Translations under genes and position numbers: made by a program | Shown: positions 23,301 to 38,300 of the stretch, one piece after another | How the letters are laid out: the number at the start of each line of letters is the position of its first letter | How positions within the stretch are numbered: the first letter of the stretch is position 1 | The notes under the pieces: model-generated | What the model was told of the DNA's origin: nothing | Database searches by the model: none | Seen by the model: the letters and a program-made list of their open reading frames with translations, nothing else | Assembly (NCBI GenBank): GCA_037893225.1 | Contig: JAZGUH010000555.1 | Coordinates: 682,001-746,000, forward strand | DNA from: Hippasteria phrygiana | Lineage: Eukaryota > Echinodermata > Asteroidea > Valvatida > Goniasteridae | DNA length: 64,000 nucleotides | Direction of reading: 5' to 3'

Positions 23301-26300
23301 GTCCATAGTAATAATACACACATGTACAACCGGTCACAAAAAATGCAGTGAGGATTAGAACCTCGGGCGCGGTTATATAGCGGGGAACATTTGTTTAACA
23401 ATGGGTTCTCTCAACTGTGACGGAACATACCGGTGACAGGTGCAATCTCACGTAAGGCCGAGGTGCTAGGGATAGCGAGGTAGAACTAGAGATTGGATAC
23501 TCAGCTGCATCATGTTAATTTTCTCGTAGAGAACCTTGTTGCATAAACTTGCATGCACAAATGTGTGTAGAGTGTTGTGATCTGGTGTCAGCAGGTTTGC
23601 ATATTGCTGGAAAAAGTCTTATGTTAAGGAACTCTGTTCATCTGTTGGGTTTTAGTGTTCAGATTTTGAATTAGGCAAACAAAAAAATAGTTCTGCTTCC
23701 GATGTGTACATGGCATTTGAAAATAGGGCAGGTACGTAGGGAAATTTTTTTTGGCACCATTTTGTTTTTTATGCTGATTATACATTTTGTAAATGGAAAC
23801 TTTTAGACCTTATTCTATTATCTACTTGTACGTGTAAATTAGGCATTTTTAAACAAGCATGTCAGTTTCATTATGATGTTAATTTAATTAACTCTAACCC
23901 TGCTACATTGTAAATCCAACAATGGTAAAAAGCTTTTGTACGTGTAATTTGTCAACACAAACTATGTACATGTACATGGTGTGTACATGTACGTAGCAGG
24001 ATAAAAGCTACATGTACATGTACATTGTAAATAGATCAGTTGGATTTTGTTGGATTTGGCAGGGTCCATACAAACAAATACCTGTTTTATTTGTAGTATG
24101 CAAAATGCCAAGGCTGGTGTACATGTACAACGTACTGCAGAATCCATCAACATTTGCTGTTGTATTTTGTTGGTAGGATTCTCATTTCAGTTTTGTTGCA
24201 AATTGTTGGATTTAGCACGGCCAATGTGAAAAACATTAACCCTAACCCCCTACGCATTTTTACCAGGAAGTGTCCTCAACCTGCCAAAACCCAACACTGT
24301 GCAGTGTACATGTAGATGTGTACCTACTGTACATGTACATGTACATGTACATGTACATGTACATGTACATGTACATGTACATGTACATGTACATGTACAT
24401 GTACATGTACATGTACATGTACATGTACATGTACATGTACATGTACATGTACATGTACATGTACATGTACATGTACATGTACATGTACATGTACATGTAC
24501 ATGTACATGTACATGTACATGTACATGTACATGTACATGTACATGTACATGTACATGTACATGTACATGTACATGTACATGTACATGTACATGTACATGT
24601 ACATGTACATGTACATGTACATGTACATGTACATGTACATGTACATGTACATGTACATGTACATGTACATGTATGGCACATTCTTTGGACTTAGACAAAT
24701 TGGGGCATCATAGCTCCATGTAAAGTAATGGTGCCAAGGCGGCTACAGTCCTGAACCCATCAAAATTTGACACAACGTGCTGTTGGAGGTTGTGAGGCTT
24801 GAGGTAGTTAGGGTTAAAGGGGTTATAATCATAAAGCCTTTAAAATGGCAACAGCAAAACATATGACAGTGAAGTATACGCCATATAATAGAGGGGGGGG
24901 GGAGATACCTGATTATTCATCCAGTGTTCTCCAAGAGTGGTTTATCAGGGCAGGCCGCCCTCCGAAAATATCATGCCACCCCCCAAAAAAATTATGCCGC
25001 CCCGCTAAAGTTTTAATTTGCTGACCCGCTAACATTTTAACCGCCCTATTAATTTGTCAACATCCTTGATTTTGTTTTCATTCTCCCTTTCACACTTTAT
25101 CGAAGTACAAAGAAATTTTACCGGATTCTGTGGACCCCCAAACGTTTAAACATCACGTTTTTGGATCAAACGCCACAATGAATCTGTTTTTACCCCAGAC
25201 ACTGCATCCAATAACAAACACCAATATGAAGCCCAGCCAGGCACCAGACTATTTTTGAACATTCTAATGATCCAATACCAGGGTGAGAGAGCAGGTAGTG
25301 GTGGGAGCGTACTGCTCAACGCTATGGGAATGAGGTTGATGTCTGAGCTGCCCACCCTTGCCAAAAGGTTGTGGAGAACTGTTCAACTGATATTTTGTTT
25401 ATCTGAGGCTTAAGTAACTGTTTGGTGCAAATTGTATAAATGTCTTGTGAAAAGAAATTGCAAATTCGTCGTGTATCAGTTGTATGTTTCTGTGAACTTA
25501 TCTGCATGTACATGTATGTAAATTTCAGCAATTTGCCTTCTTTCTTTGTTGTAGTGATGTTGAATTTGACATTCGTTTATTGGTCATTGGGGTCCAAAAG
25601 TGTGAGATTTTTAGTGACGTATAAGATTTTGTAATTCCGGACACATTCTTGAATGCCTTCTATCTCCAAGAGTGATTCTGTAAAGCAAATTACATAAATG
25701 TACCTGCCAAACAAGTACAAAAATAGTGTGAAGAAAATTTTAATGATACTCGATTGAAATTGCAGGCGTAACAGAGACACCAAAAAATCTCAACTTTTTA
25801 GACCACAAATTTATGGAATGACCCTTATTTGTCGAGAACCAATGTGTGTAGGAATGGTATTTTCTAATCATGGTCATTGCTTTGTCCAAGTTGTAATGTT
25901 TGTCTGTTTGTCATTCAGAAAATCAGGGATGCCAGTTTTCAGGCAAAAGCCTGACTTTAGGCCTTTGCATGTACAATGTTGGGCCAATTTCATTATAACA
26001 CAATAATCAGGATTTAGAATGCTCTTAAATCGCAGCATTTGCAATTAGTATTACCATGATTACTTTGGTCATCGGGCTCAACAATCATTCCTGAAACTTC
26101 AGCTCCCTGTGGAGTATGCAGCCCTGGTTACACACGTGTACACATGGGTTAATCAAACACATAACCACCACTGCCCTCCCAGGTACCCATTTACTCCTGG
26201 GTGGAGAGACGCAGCTTGCGACAAAGTTCTTGCTCAAGGACACAAGCACCATGACCCCTACTGGAATTGAACCCACAGTCTGTAGTGTCGCCAATATTTT

Positions 26301-29300
26301 GAGTCCAGTACACGAGGCCACAACACTCCACATTCCATTCCAAATAATAAAGCCGTGTCCACATTGGACTTTTTTGGTAAAACGTACAGAGACTGTTGTC
26401 AACATTACCAAATTAAGTCCAGTGCGGACAGCTGATAAACTTTCCAAATTGTCTAGTGTCGATTGTCGGTTGTCAGTTAATCCCTCCACAGCGGGAACTT
26501 TTACAGGGCCAACTGTGTAGCAGAAGAGTAATACGTGGCAAGTTTTACAATGTACATGTACTTCGCTGAAAGTCCAGTACGGACAGCCACTGTAATGTAA
26601 AACGTGCATTTTGATCACTGCAAAGTTTACGTGGCCAATGACTTTCCGCGACCCGTATGTGTGCGGACGCACTTAAGAATAACCACTGTGGAATGTTAAC
26701 AATCACGCTTGGTAACTTTTGACAATAGTTAGTCCAATGCGAACGCGGCTTAAGTCCGCCATTGCCTTATTTTCAGGCTCTGGACAAAAAGCTTACCGGC
26801 ATGCCTGAAGAAACGAAATATACATAGTAGAAGTGAAACAACAGTTTCTTACCGACTTATTATTCCCCCCCCCCCCCCCCCCCCCGAATCGCAGGTCAAA
26901 GTGGAAAATGTTGGGCCGACCAAAAGCAAAATCACCATAGTTACTGGAGCTAACGAGACAGATGTGGAGAAACAGTTATCGCAATACAATGGGCTCCTCC
27001 CTTCCTTCCTTCCACCGTGGGTGTGGCTTCAGCAAAAGAGGATGTCTCCCCTCACAAACAACTGCATTGGTGTACAAGCCGAAGAAGCGGTGCACATTAC
27101 AGTTACAGAGACCTGTAGGTTTTGGGAAAAAAGGAGTTTTAAAGACAGAGTTTTATTTATAACATCAGGGTATACTTACTGCAGTGCATTTTGGTTATCC
27201 CTTAACCTACCTGAATCCATCAAAATCCATACCCCTGTTTTGGAGGATTTCGGCGGATTCAGGATACCTCCATATTGAAAACTGGGGGGTTTTTATGGAT
27301 TGAGGATTGTAAGCCTAGCGGTACTGCAGGATTTTGATGGATTCAGGATACCTCCATATTGAGCAGTCACCAAAACCAACTTTTTGTGCATGACAAAATA
27401 GGTGGATTTTAACGGATTCAGGATACTTTCTAGTAAAGTTACCGAAGGGGTTAGGGTTAAAGTAATGCAGCAAATGTCGTAAAGAGGTAAAAAGTCATAA
27501 GAAATTAATGTTGAGTCTATCTGAGTCCTTAAAGGTTCCCAGATTTCATCTCTTTGGTAAGTTACCTAACCTGTGATTCTTGGATGGATATCGAGTCTGA
27601 GGGCCAAGTCAACAAGATTGTATCCGACTTGTTATTTTTTTTAAAGACAAAGTAAATTGAACTGCTGCAAACTAGAAACCTATTTGTACGTGTACATTGT
27701 ACTGGATTGACCTGAAATATACAAAATTAGCTGGCTTAACATTTCGAACTCATGCAAGTTTTTTCTCAAAGGCAAATGACAGTGGTAACAAGAAACAAAC
27801 ATGTGGGGGAAACTAGGGCTGTTCATTTTCGAATAATGAAGTATTTGATTATTCAAAACTGGGTTTGACCGAAATATTCAAATATTTGATACTTGCTGAT
27901 CATGTTTTTCAGGTGTCAGTTGCAACTGCATGCCGCTCCAGTTAAAAGTTGCACGCAAAGCACGCCGGTGTTTTACGTACGGTGATTGATATTATGGACC
28001 GCCCTATAGACATTTTTTGCATGCGCCTGTTGTATCAAGATTATAATTTATGGGTACATGTACGTATAATGTTCTAATAACAAGAAACCAAACTGTTTTT
28101 GCCATAATTATTTTGTAAATGTCAAGGATTTTACGGTCAGGAACAATAAATCTCTGTTCACAGAAAGTTACATAGACAAAACTGCGGCATTTGACACTGC
28201 TAAGCACCCTAACTTTTCTATTAACCCTAACTTTTCTATTAATCCTAACCCTCCAGGGCATTTTGGCTAGAAACCCTGCCAGACGCATCAGATTGCATAC
28301 TTTGTCACATTGACTTGAGTGCAGCAAAGTGGAGCTGTCGGCACAGATGCACTGTGCTGCGTCTGGCAGGGTTAGGGTTAAAATAGCATCAGTCGTATTT
28401 GTACCTGCATATATATTCGAACCGGCAAAAAAGTATTCAAATATTCATTTGACACACAGCTTGACACAAGCAGGCAGGAGGGAAAGTGAAACTCAAAAGA
28501 TCAAAAGAGGGATTAAGGACCAAGTGAGTGTAGCATCAAAGGGAGTAAAGAGATGGGATGGGAAAGCAAGCAGCAAAGAAGTGTGGTGTGGGAAAAAAAG
28601 TACTGTACAAGTTCCTCTTGTATCAATTTTTGACATTTATATCACATAGTGTACATTCAACTCCAGTAAATTCCATTGATGGTGCACGCAACAAAATACA
28701 GGTACAAATGTACATGTACTGCAAACTTAAGAACAAATGCCCTGTGTATCTTTTCTTTGTTTTAAAATAATCATGTTCTTCATGCTTTGAATTATAAAAC
28801 TTATCAGCTTGCTGCAGTGATCGTGATTTGCTTCATCTTTATATTGACCAAAGACCAGAGTTGCAATCAAGTCAATCACAAGTCAGCTCACAACAAGCTA
28901 CATGTGATGAACAATGACAAAGGAATGCTTTTGTTATATTGTGTATTTGAATAGCTGGTTACATGGCTTGAGACCAGAATTGTGAAGTGACTTGTGATGA
29001 CTTGTGATTGACTTGATTACAACTCTGCCAAAGACTTCTTGCAGATATTTGTTTGTATACGATGTTGCTTCCTACAGCAGTGCACTGTATGTTACACTCT
29101 AAAAAAAAATGTAAATTTCTACACTTTACAATTGAACTAACAAAATTAGCTCGCCTAACGCTTTGAACTTCGTCAAAATTCTTTCTCAAAGGCACTTTTG
29201 CCTTTGAGAAAGAACTTGCTTGAGTTCGAAACGTTAAAGGTACATGTACATGTAGTGTACAACATTTGCTTTTGCTGTAATTTTCAGAAATTAATGGATT

Positions 29301-32300
29301 TGTGGGTTCGTATTATGTAGTCAATACTGTTACACTGACCTGTTTAAAGTTTTGGGAAAGAAAGAGAAAAAAGGCTGTTCTTTTAGTCTGGTTTTCTGAC
29401 CCTACTTCAGACAAAACGAGCAATTTATAGCTGTCAGGGAATTATCGGGTCGGTCAGGGAACTAGACTATTTCCATTAATGGTTGGCCGACCATCCCTTG
29501 AATTTGATACAAAAATGCCACTTTTCTTGAAAAAGACAACACACCAGATGCCATGATTTCACAGGATGATTGAGACTACTATTTACTTACAGTGAAGTAA
29601 GGTATTTCATAATAATTCAGTATTTTGTTTTATGTTTGCAAATGATGTATTTGACCTTTCAGCCAGCTAATTTAGTTGATTTGTACATTTCAAGTCAAAC
29701 CAGTCAGCACTCAGCAGTTTAATGTATTTTCACTTAACCAGTTCACGTCGGATGATGAGTTAACTCTCAAAGGTTTTGCGGTACTCGAAACGGCTGACTG
29801 ATAAAAACGCACTCGATGGAGACCAGTATCTATCTGTCAGCGACCCACTGGCAGCGACCGAGGCCGGAGATATCAGGGTGTTCTGGCTGCAGATTACGGC
29901 CTGATTCTGCCTGAACCGGTCTGGCATCTAGGCTCGGGAAAAATATTCTCGCGGCTGGGTCCGTGAATGTCAAAATAATCCCGACGTGAACTGGTTAAAC
30001 TATTGGACAGACAACTCAAAATAGATGGAACCTGGGAAAATAATAATGCTGTTCTTTTTGTTTCTTATCTAGATGTCAATGAGATATACTTCCTCCTGAC
30101 ACTTGTTGGTGTGATTCTGTTTCTCGCCGCTCCAAGACTTAGTCAGTAAGAAGCAAAACATTTGGAGACTTCGGGAGAAAAAGGGCTCTATTTTCTTGTG
30201 GCAAAAATGCTGTAAAGGGATTAGATGTGCTGTAGATTTTCTCTTTTTACAAGCAGCTCGTTGGCCACTAAAACAGAATTACAGGTTGAAGGAATGCTTG
30301 GGTGCACAAAAAAACATTTCTGACAGTGTATTGACATTCCTTTAAAAATTGAGATGTCAATGTTTTTTTTCTTCTTCTTGGAGATTGATTGGGGCTTATT
30401 GCCTGTGAATTGTCTCGTGTTACATTACCCTTATGAGAAGGCATTTAAAATGGGGATAAAAATGGCAGGGATGAGATTTGTCAGGATTTTTCCTGATTTC
30501 AGGATTTTTTGTCGGAATTTCAGAATTTTTTTAAGAATCTCTTTTGCAAACTTGAATTCCTGAGGTGTTGTCCTGAAGGTGTTTTTACCTGTAAAAGTGG
30601 ATATAGACCAATAAAAACTGATATTTTAAGGGGGTGCCTTAAGGCAAATACAAACTATACATGTATGTTGATCTGGGGTCCTCGTGGTTTTTTCTTGGGT
30701 TTTGGGGAGGGATTTTTTTTGTAGATTTTGTGTAATTTTCATTTTTTGGCCAATCTCACCCCTGAAATGGGATGACCTAATTTTTACCAGTCAATAACCC
30801 TAACCCCCCTTCAATGTTTTTTCATGCGGCCTGCTAAATCCAACAATATCCAACAAAACTGAAATAAGAAGCCTGCTAAATACTAAAAAATCCAACAGCA
30901 AATTTTGTTGGATTCTGCAGTGTACCACCTACATACCAGCCTTGGCATTTTGCAGCTGCCCTGCTTAATCCAGCAAAATACAACTGATATTTGTTTGTAC
31001 AAACTCTGCCAAATCCAACAAAATCCAACTGAAATTTTACTAGAAGTCAGTTCCTACTCTCCGAAGTATGATATACATGTAGAACCAGCTGTTTTTTCCT
31101 GGAAATCAAATGCTACACTACCTGGTGTTGGTCTGCTTTCCACATACTTCCAGCATGACATTCACATACCTTTTGGTTGCCTGCTGATTTTGGTGATAGC
31201 CGACCTTTAAAAATTTTGTGTAAAATCAATGATTCGTTGTCGACGCATGTTTTGTACGTGATGTATGGAGTCAATTCAGAATGGAATCACGATTCCTGAT
31301 CGGAGATGGAGTCGATTCAAAAAATGTTGGAGTCGCCCAAGCCGACTCAATAGTGTACAGCCATAAGCCATTTAACGGATACCGCCATCTTTGCTCGATG
31401 CCGCCATCTTTGCTCGATGCCGCCATCTTTGCTCGATGCCGCCATCTTTGCTCGATGCCGCCATCTTTGCACGATGCCGCCATCTTTGCTCGATGCCGCC
31501 ATCTTTGCTCGATGCCGCCATCTTTGCTCCATACCGCCATCTTTGCTCCATACCGCCATCTTTGCTCCATACCGCCATCTTTGCTCCATACCGCCATCTT
31601 TGCTCCATACCGCCATCTTTGCTCGAAACCGCCATCTTTGCTCGATACCGCCATCTTTAGGGGACAGACACAAAATATAATGCGTGATCTCCATGGCGAT
31701 TGTTGGAATGCACATGCTTGAAGAGAGCACATGCAAGTACTACTGCGTGCGTGTGCAGTCCAACAATCTCCATGGAGATCATGCATTGTCTTTTGCACTA
31801 GCCCCCTAAAGATGGCGGTATCCGCGAAACGGCTTACACAATCAGCTGTTAGTACTTTAAACAATTCTGTCCTCTCTAGTACCCATAGTAAGGCCTTGTC
31901 CGAATTACTTGGCTACAGCTTGAAATTACACACGAGTCTATTTGAAGTGGCTGTTTCCGCTACCATCTCTCTCTGGTGGTCCGTCACTAATGACGATGAC
32001 TTGCGCATACATCATATCGGATGTAATTGGTGACATCTGCGGTGACTGAACAGGCCGATACGTGATCGGCAGGAACGACCACAGTCAGGACAGATGTGAG
32101 CATAAGTGGATGGCACCCGGATCTTGCATCTGCTGGTGATGTCGAATACGCCTGTCTATGGCAGATTGGGTGCGGTGAGCCTCAAACCAATTGATTCCAG
32201 CTTTGCATATAGCACGCCAGGTGGTCCTGTTTTTGGCAAGCTCTTCCCAGGTCTCAATAGGGATGTTGTAGGCTTTCAAGGTTTGCTTTAGCTGATCTTT

Positions 32301-35300
32301 GTACCGCTTGTGCAATGTATTAGCCTCCTTGGTGATGCTTACTAATACTGAGTTCACCATAGAACATCTGCTTGGGAAGCCTGCCGTCTTCCATCCTAAC
32401 AAGATGGCCTGTCCAGCGTAGTTGTGCCTTAATGATGTTAGCCTCTACACTGGAACAAGCTGCTCTTTCAAGGACCTCGATGTTAGTGATCCGGTCTTGC
32501 CAGCGTATCTTCAAGATGAGGCACAGCTTACCCATATGGAATTTCTCAAGCCGGCGAACGTCTCAACAGTACATTACCCAGCATTCGCAGCCATACAGTA
32601 GGGATGTCAAGGAATAAGGTGTTTGTAATGACAAGATTGTGGACTGTGCAGAAAGACGAAAGTAATTCCCATTCCCATTGCAGTTTCCAATACCATTCTT
32701 GCCAATCACTCCGGGCCATAGTGACACATACCTACACTGGCGTTGAAATCACTGAGCAGGATCAATTAATCGCTAGAGGGACCAGAGCTGACAACACTGT
32801 TGAGGTCTTCATAGAAGTGACCCTTTTCGTCAGGTGGGGACACCAATGTGGGGGCATAGCTACTGATAACTGATGCAAAGCGGCCGCCTTGAAGTCGAAG
32901 CCTACAGAGCATTAGGTGTTCGCTGATGCCTCTAGGTGTGTCAACTAAGCAGTCAAGGAGATCTTTATGCACTGCAAGGCCCAAACCATGGATACGACGA
33001 TCGGCTTCTGATTTACCACTCCAAAAGAAGGTGTATCCAGAAGAGGGTTCTGTCAACTGGTCTCACTGTCAAGGCGGGTCTCATTCAGAGCAGCGATGTC
33101 AACCCCATACCTGCTTAGCTCAAGACCAACGAGCGCAAGTCCGTCTTTCAGCATTCTGATCACTATCCAGCAAGGTGCGAACGTTCCACGTTGCTACACT
33201 GTACACAAAGTGACCTCTAGTCGTTTAGTTAATCTTTCTGTTATTGTTTCAACCGCAAAAGAGATGACTCATCAGCTGCGGTATGCTGGCCGAGTATGGT
33301 GGAGTGGGCAATTTTTAGGCCACGTTTTCTAGGCCCTTCCTCTACTAGGGGTGACCAGTGTGTCCCTAAAGAGGGCTGATCAGACACTCGGGGTGCTGCC
33401 GGAGGATTGTTGCCACTCCAGTTCAACAAAACAACGACCAAAGCCCCGAGCCGCCTGCGTGTAGGTTTGCAACTAGCAGCCTCCAGTCTCATCTTGACCT
33501 GCCACCGTCGCTGCTTGCCCATCGCCGCAGGACTTGGGGAAATGTGCAGTGATGATAATGATGATGTTGCGCAAACCTGTGGGTGGGTTGATTAAAGGTG
33601 GTTAAGTGGGTGCACAGTCCACTGACGCACACACTTGGCTGGCGAGTGGCATAAACCAATGGCACAGCAAAGCTGCGACGACTGGAGCCACACACAGTCA
33701 ACTGCTGGGGATAACCGGTGCACAGTCCAGTGTGCAGATGCACCACCTTGGTTAAGTGCACTCCCCAGGGCACTGCTACAATGCCCGTAGTAGTGGTGAG
33801 TAACATGAAATCTAAACAACCACCGTAGACTTAGGCTAACGTGTACTACCTACCTGGTGAACGGGTGCTGCACCTTGCCCAAGGGTGACCCGGAACTATG
33901 CAAGGCAGGGAAGCTCAACTCCCTGAAGGATACATACCCTGAGGTATAAATACGCACATACCCATCCATGTAACATCCAAGTAATTCGGACACGGCCTCC
34001 TACTGGGTGGTGGAGAGGCAAGTGTGGTAGATCCCCTTGCAGGGGTGAGATTTATCAGGATTTTTCCTGATTTCGGGATTTTTTGTCAAGATTTTTACAG
34101 ATTTCAATTTTTTTTTAAGAATCTCTTTCAAAATCTGGAATTCACGAGGTGTTACCGTAAAGGTGTTTTCACCTGTAAAAGTGGATATAGGCCAATACAA
34201 ACGGGCATTTTAAGGGGTGTCTTTAGCCAAATATTAACCATAGACCCTACATTGCTCTTGGGTTCCCGGTGACCCCCAAACACTGCAGATTTCATGGATT
34301 TTTTTTATTTTTGGCTAATCGCACTCCTGACTATAGACCATGTGCCCTTTGTCTGTTCACATCTAAATCGCCCTATAGTCAAATTGTTAAGGAGTGACAT
34401 CAAAGGTCACATAATTCAAAGGCGATCTGACCAGCAACGTCACTCCTAAACCAGATTTTATGCAAAACATGATGTGTGGGCATACCGGCAGGCGCGTGAC
34501 GTCAGAGGGCACATCTTCTATAGCCCACACTGTTTCAGATTGACACCGTTTCTATCTTTGTTTGTATTAGGAGTGTTGTGTTTCATTATTCGACTGGTGT
34601 GACTGTCGGTGTTCTGGCATCGCTTCTGGTCCTGGTGTATATTCTCAGTCGTTTCATCCCAAGAGTAAGTTGGCAGAAAATCAGTGATGATACTTACCAT
34701 TGTTGAATAGATTCATTGTTGGTCAAAATTACAGTAAACAGAAATTGCCGTGCTGTTTGGGTACGTTATACAACTGTACAAGGCCAAACCCCACAGCAAA
34801 GGACACTTTAAATGCAAACAGAAAAAAATCCTTAAGCCCGGTTCATACTTCATGCGAATGCATATGCGAAGCGAATTCGTTAACCCTAACTCCCTAGGTG
34901 GTGTGAAAAATTGTATTGAAATTGGAGGATTCAGGACTGTTAGGGTTAAGGTAACAGAGAACTTCACAATGAAACTTCAATTGTTGACGTCATGAAATTC
35001 GCTTCGCTTCGCATTCGCATTCGCATTCGCATGAAGTATGAACCAGGCTTTAGTCTTATTTAAATTGATGGCTTGAACTGTAATTTCTAGAAAAGTAAGT
35101 GGTACTCAAATGAATTAAATTCATTAAAAACTGAAGAGGGGGATTGTAAAAGAAATTGTTAACTTGAAGTATTGGCAAGTAGCTAGACTTAAGTTGTTGT
35201 TTTGAGCGAAGTCTCGGTTACCACCGAGACCAGGGTGGATGGCTTTATATTGTGTAAAACAAACCACAAGGGAAACTGACTTGGTGAATTTGAACAAATT

Positions 35301-38300
35301 TTCAAAGTGAACAAAGAAAACTGGCAGGTTCTGGATTCGAACCTGCTGCCTCTGGAATACCGTACTGGCGCTCTACCAACTGAGCTATCTTGCCCTATGT
35401 TGGCAGTCTCCCAAATTTTAAGTTTTCCTTATTCAGGAGTGCTAGTCAGAAGTCATGAACCCAGAATGCCGTATATAAGGAAAACTGACAATTTGGGAGA
35501 CCGCCAACATAGGGCAAGACTCAGTTGTTAGAGCGCTGGTGCGGTATTCCGGAGGTCGCAGGTTCGAATCCCGCTTCTGCCGGTTTTCTTTGTTCACTTT
35601 GAATTTTTTTTAATATTGTGTTTGGTATAGAACTGGGACAGTTGTGGTTTTGAGAACTGGTGGTCTGGCAGATGGGCCAAAAGTTTGTGGAGGGATGGCC
35701 GGGGGGTGCATCCTGGCCACCCCTTGGCTACGTACCTGTTGATGCTTAATCTGGAGCCACTTTCAACTTGATACGTGTACATTTATAGTCACAATGAAAA
35801 CAGCGCTTCAGAAATTGCCGACGTGTTTTTAGCATAGCAAATGTACAATGTAACTCGGCAGGCACCGAAGGTCGATTTGATGGATTATGATTTGATTGTG
35901 GTCATGACATCGGACTAACATTCAACGTTTGTTTTGTTGACTGAAACTGACATCGTGGTTTAATATCATATGAATGTCTTTGATCTGACAACAATCAAAT
36001 GTCTCTATTTGATGAATCCAGCAAAATTCAACAGGTATTTGTTTGTATGAGCCTTGCCAAATTCACCGAAATCCAACTGAAATTTTACTAGAAATCTGCT
36101 TCCACCTTCCTAAATACGACAAAAACAAACGGGTATATTTAGCTTCCACCCTGCTTAATATGACAAAATTCAGAGTTGTAGATGAGTCACCAGTTTTGAG
36201 TCGGAGTCCGAGTCCTGAGTCATTTCCCTTGAGTAGGGGTGTACATGTACATCGGAACCGGGGACCCGAGTACCTGACCGTTCGTGATGGGAACTCGTTC
36301 CAGATTATGGAATCGAGTACCCGTACAACTTTACACTATCGCATAGTAATTTCCCAGACAATGAAAGAGGAAAGGTTTTGAATGTTATTTGTGGGGAATT
36401 TTCTAAATTAAAACCTGATTACGTGGGAAACAGCACAGATTTCACGTTTATGACGCTAACGAAAGTCGACTATAAAGGGAATTTACTGGTCATGGTTTTT
36501 GTAGTCTGCCTCATTCCACAATAGAAACAGCTGTATAAAGTTTCCGGACAACCGTCTTTTGTGATAAGCCGGCACATGCACGAAGTGATCAAACGTGATC
36601 ACATGTTTAGTGGACAGGCATGAGATTTATCATACTTTTGCCTGAAATCAGACTTTCTGAAACTGAGAGAAAGACATTATCAGTATAGAAAGACATCCAT
36701 CTTTCAGACATTTCATCAATTTTCAGACATTTTTTTAAAGTTGTCGCCTCACTTAAACTTTTTACCCACGTGGCATGCAGTTGCAGCTGACGTGTGAAAA
36801 GTTGATCGGCGATTATCAAATATTCGGTCAAACCCAGTTGCGAATAATCGAATACCGGTGCTAAATTATTCGAAAATGAACAGCTCTAGATTGTAGGCAT
36901 CTAAACTAGCACGTGGAGGTTTATGAAATCGGCTAGAGGTTGGGCTCCGGTTTTTCAAGTCGTCTTTTTGCACATGTAATGTACATGCATTATCATGTGC
37001 GTTTAATGTTTTGGGGAAATGGAGCCAAGGCTGACTCTGACTGCCTTAATTGGAAAACTCCAAATGATTTGTAAAGAACACATGGGTGTGGCTGGGAAGG
37101 TTTGGCCATGTGTCCAAATTACCTGGCTACGGTTTGAAATTACACACAAGTCTATGGTAGTGGCTGCAGCCACTTCTCACAGCATTCATTTATTTTTTAT
37201 GTTATTAAAACAAATTTCACTATAATTTTTGTGTGAAGTACAGGTCAGTCTAGAACAGTTATAGAAAATGGCATGCACCGCCAAACTCTAAAGCCTCCTT
37301 AGAAAAAAAGTCGTCCCAACAGGTGGTAGTTCCAACTAGGGCGACGCAGAAACTGTTGGGCTGATTGTGATTTGGTGATCTGTCTTCCCCAACATTTTAT
37401 TAATTTTTCTGTGTGCAATTTTGTATCATTTATGTTTTTATGGCTGGACCATACTTATGGTCATTTCTATTATGTTTTTGATTCCATTTGTATGTATTTT
37501 GTTTATTTTTAAATTGTTTTAATTAATGTAACGTTCTTGTAATTTGGCCTGCGGGCAACGATATGAATGAAATAATCCAAATCCAAATCCAAATCCAAAT
37601 CCAAATCCAAATCCAAATCCAAATCCAAATCCAAATCCAAATCCAAATCCAAATCCAAATCCAAATCCAATCAAATCGATGAAATCTGCCATGTTTCAAG
37701 CAGCTAACGGACGAAAAGCGTAGTTGTTGTATGCACGTACAGGGTCATTGGTCGGTTCGCTCCGCTGCATGTAATCACATCAACATACATGTACTACCAT
37801 TTTCGCGCACACGCAAGCGATAATCGCTGTGTAGTTGACGCAATACAGGATATACCCGGCATGATATGGGACCAAGGGGTACCTCCCTCTTGTCTCTATA
37901 CCCTATACACACTCCAGAGTATTACCTAACACATCCCCCCCCCCCCCAATGGATATCTGAAAGGAATTCCTGAGATTCCAGGAACACAATGACCAACACA
38001 AAAGAGAGAAGTTCCCTCCATCCCATATCTTGCTTCAAATAATACAGGAAGCTGCATTGTTTACACAGTGGTTTTCCGTGTGGTCGCGATAGTTTCCGCA
38101 GCCTGCGGCAGTCTTCCTCGTAGGTACAATGTAGTTTTACATCACGGTCATGGTAAGTTGACAGGGACTTCAGTTTACCGCGTGTCCCCATTGGACTTAA
38201 GTTTGTTATTCTACAGTCACGGTAGAAGTCCAATAAAATAAGTCCAATGGAAACACGGCCTAAGTAAACTATAGTCTAAATCTAAACAACTTGCAATTTT

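Noticed and set aside
24250..24723. Six long overlapping frames of Cys-Thr, Met-Tyr or His-Val repeats
   Set aside because: They are all readings of the ACATGT hexamer array, which has no stop codon in any frame. There is no evidence of a protein.
26085..26672. 195-residue - strand frame as a host gene
   Set aside because: It runs across a SINE and into a MITE, has no recognisable domain, and the + strand is also open there.
31271..31864. Long frames on both strands with KDGGIEQRWR- or CRHLCSMPPSLL-type repeats
   Set aside because: They follow the 19-20 bp minisatellite. Frames are open in several registers at once, so they are artefacts.
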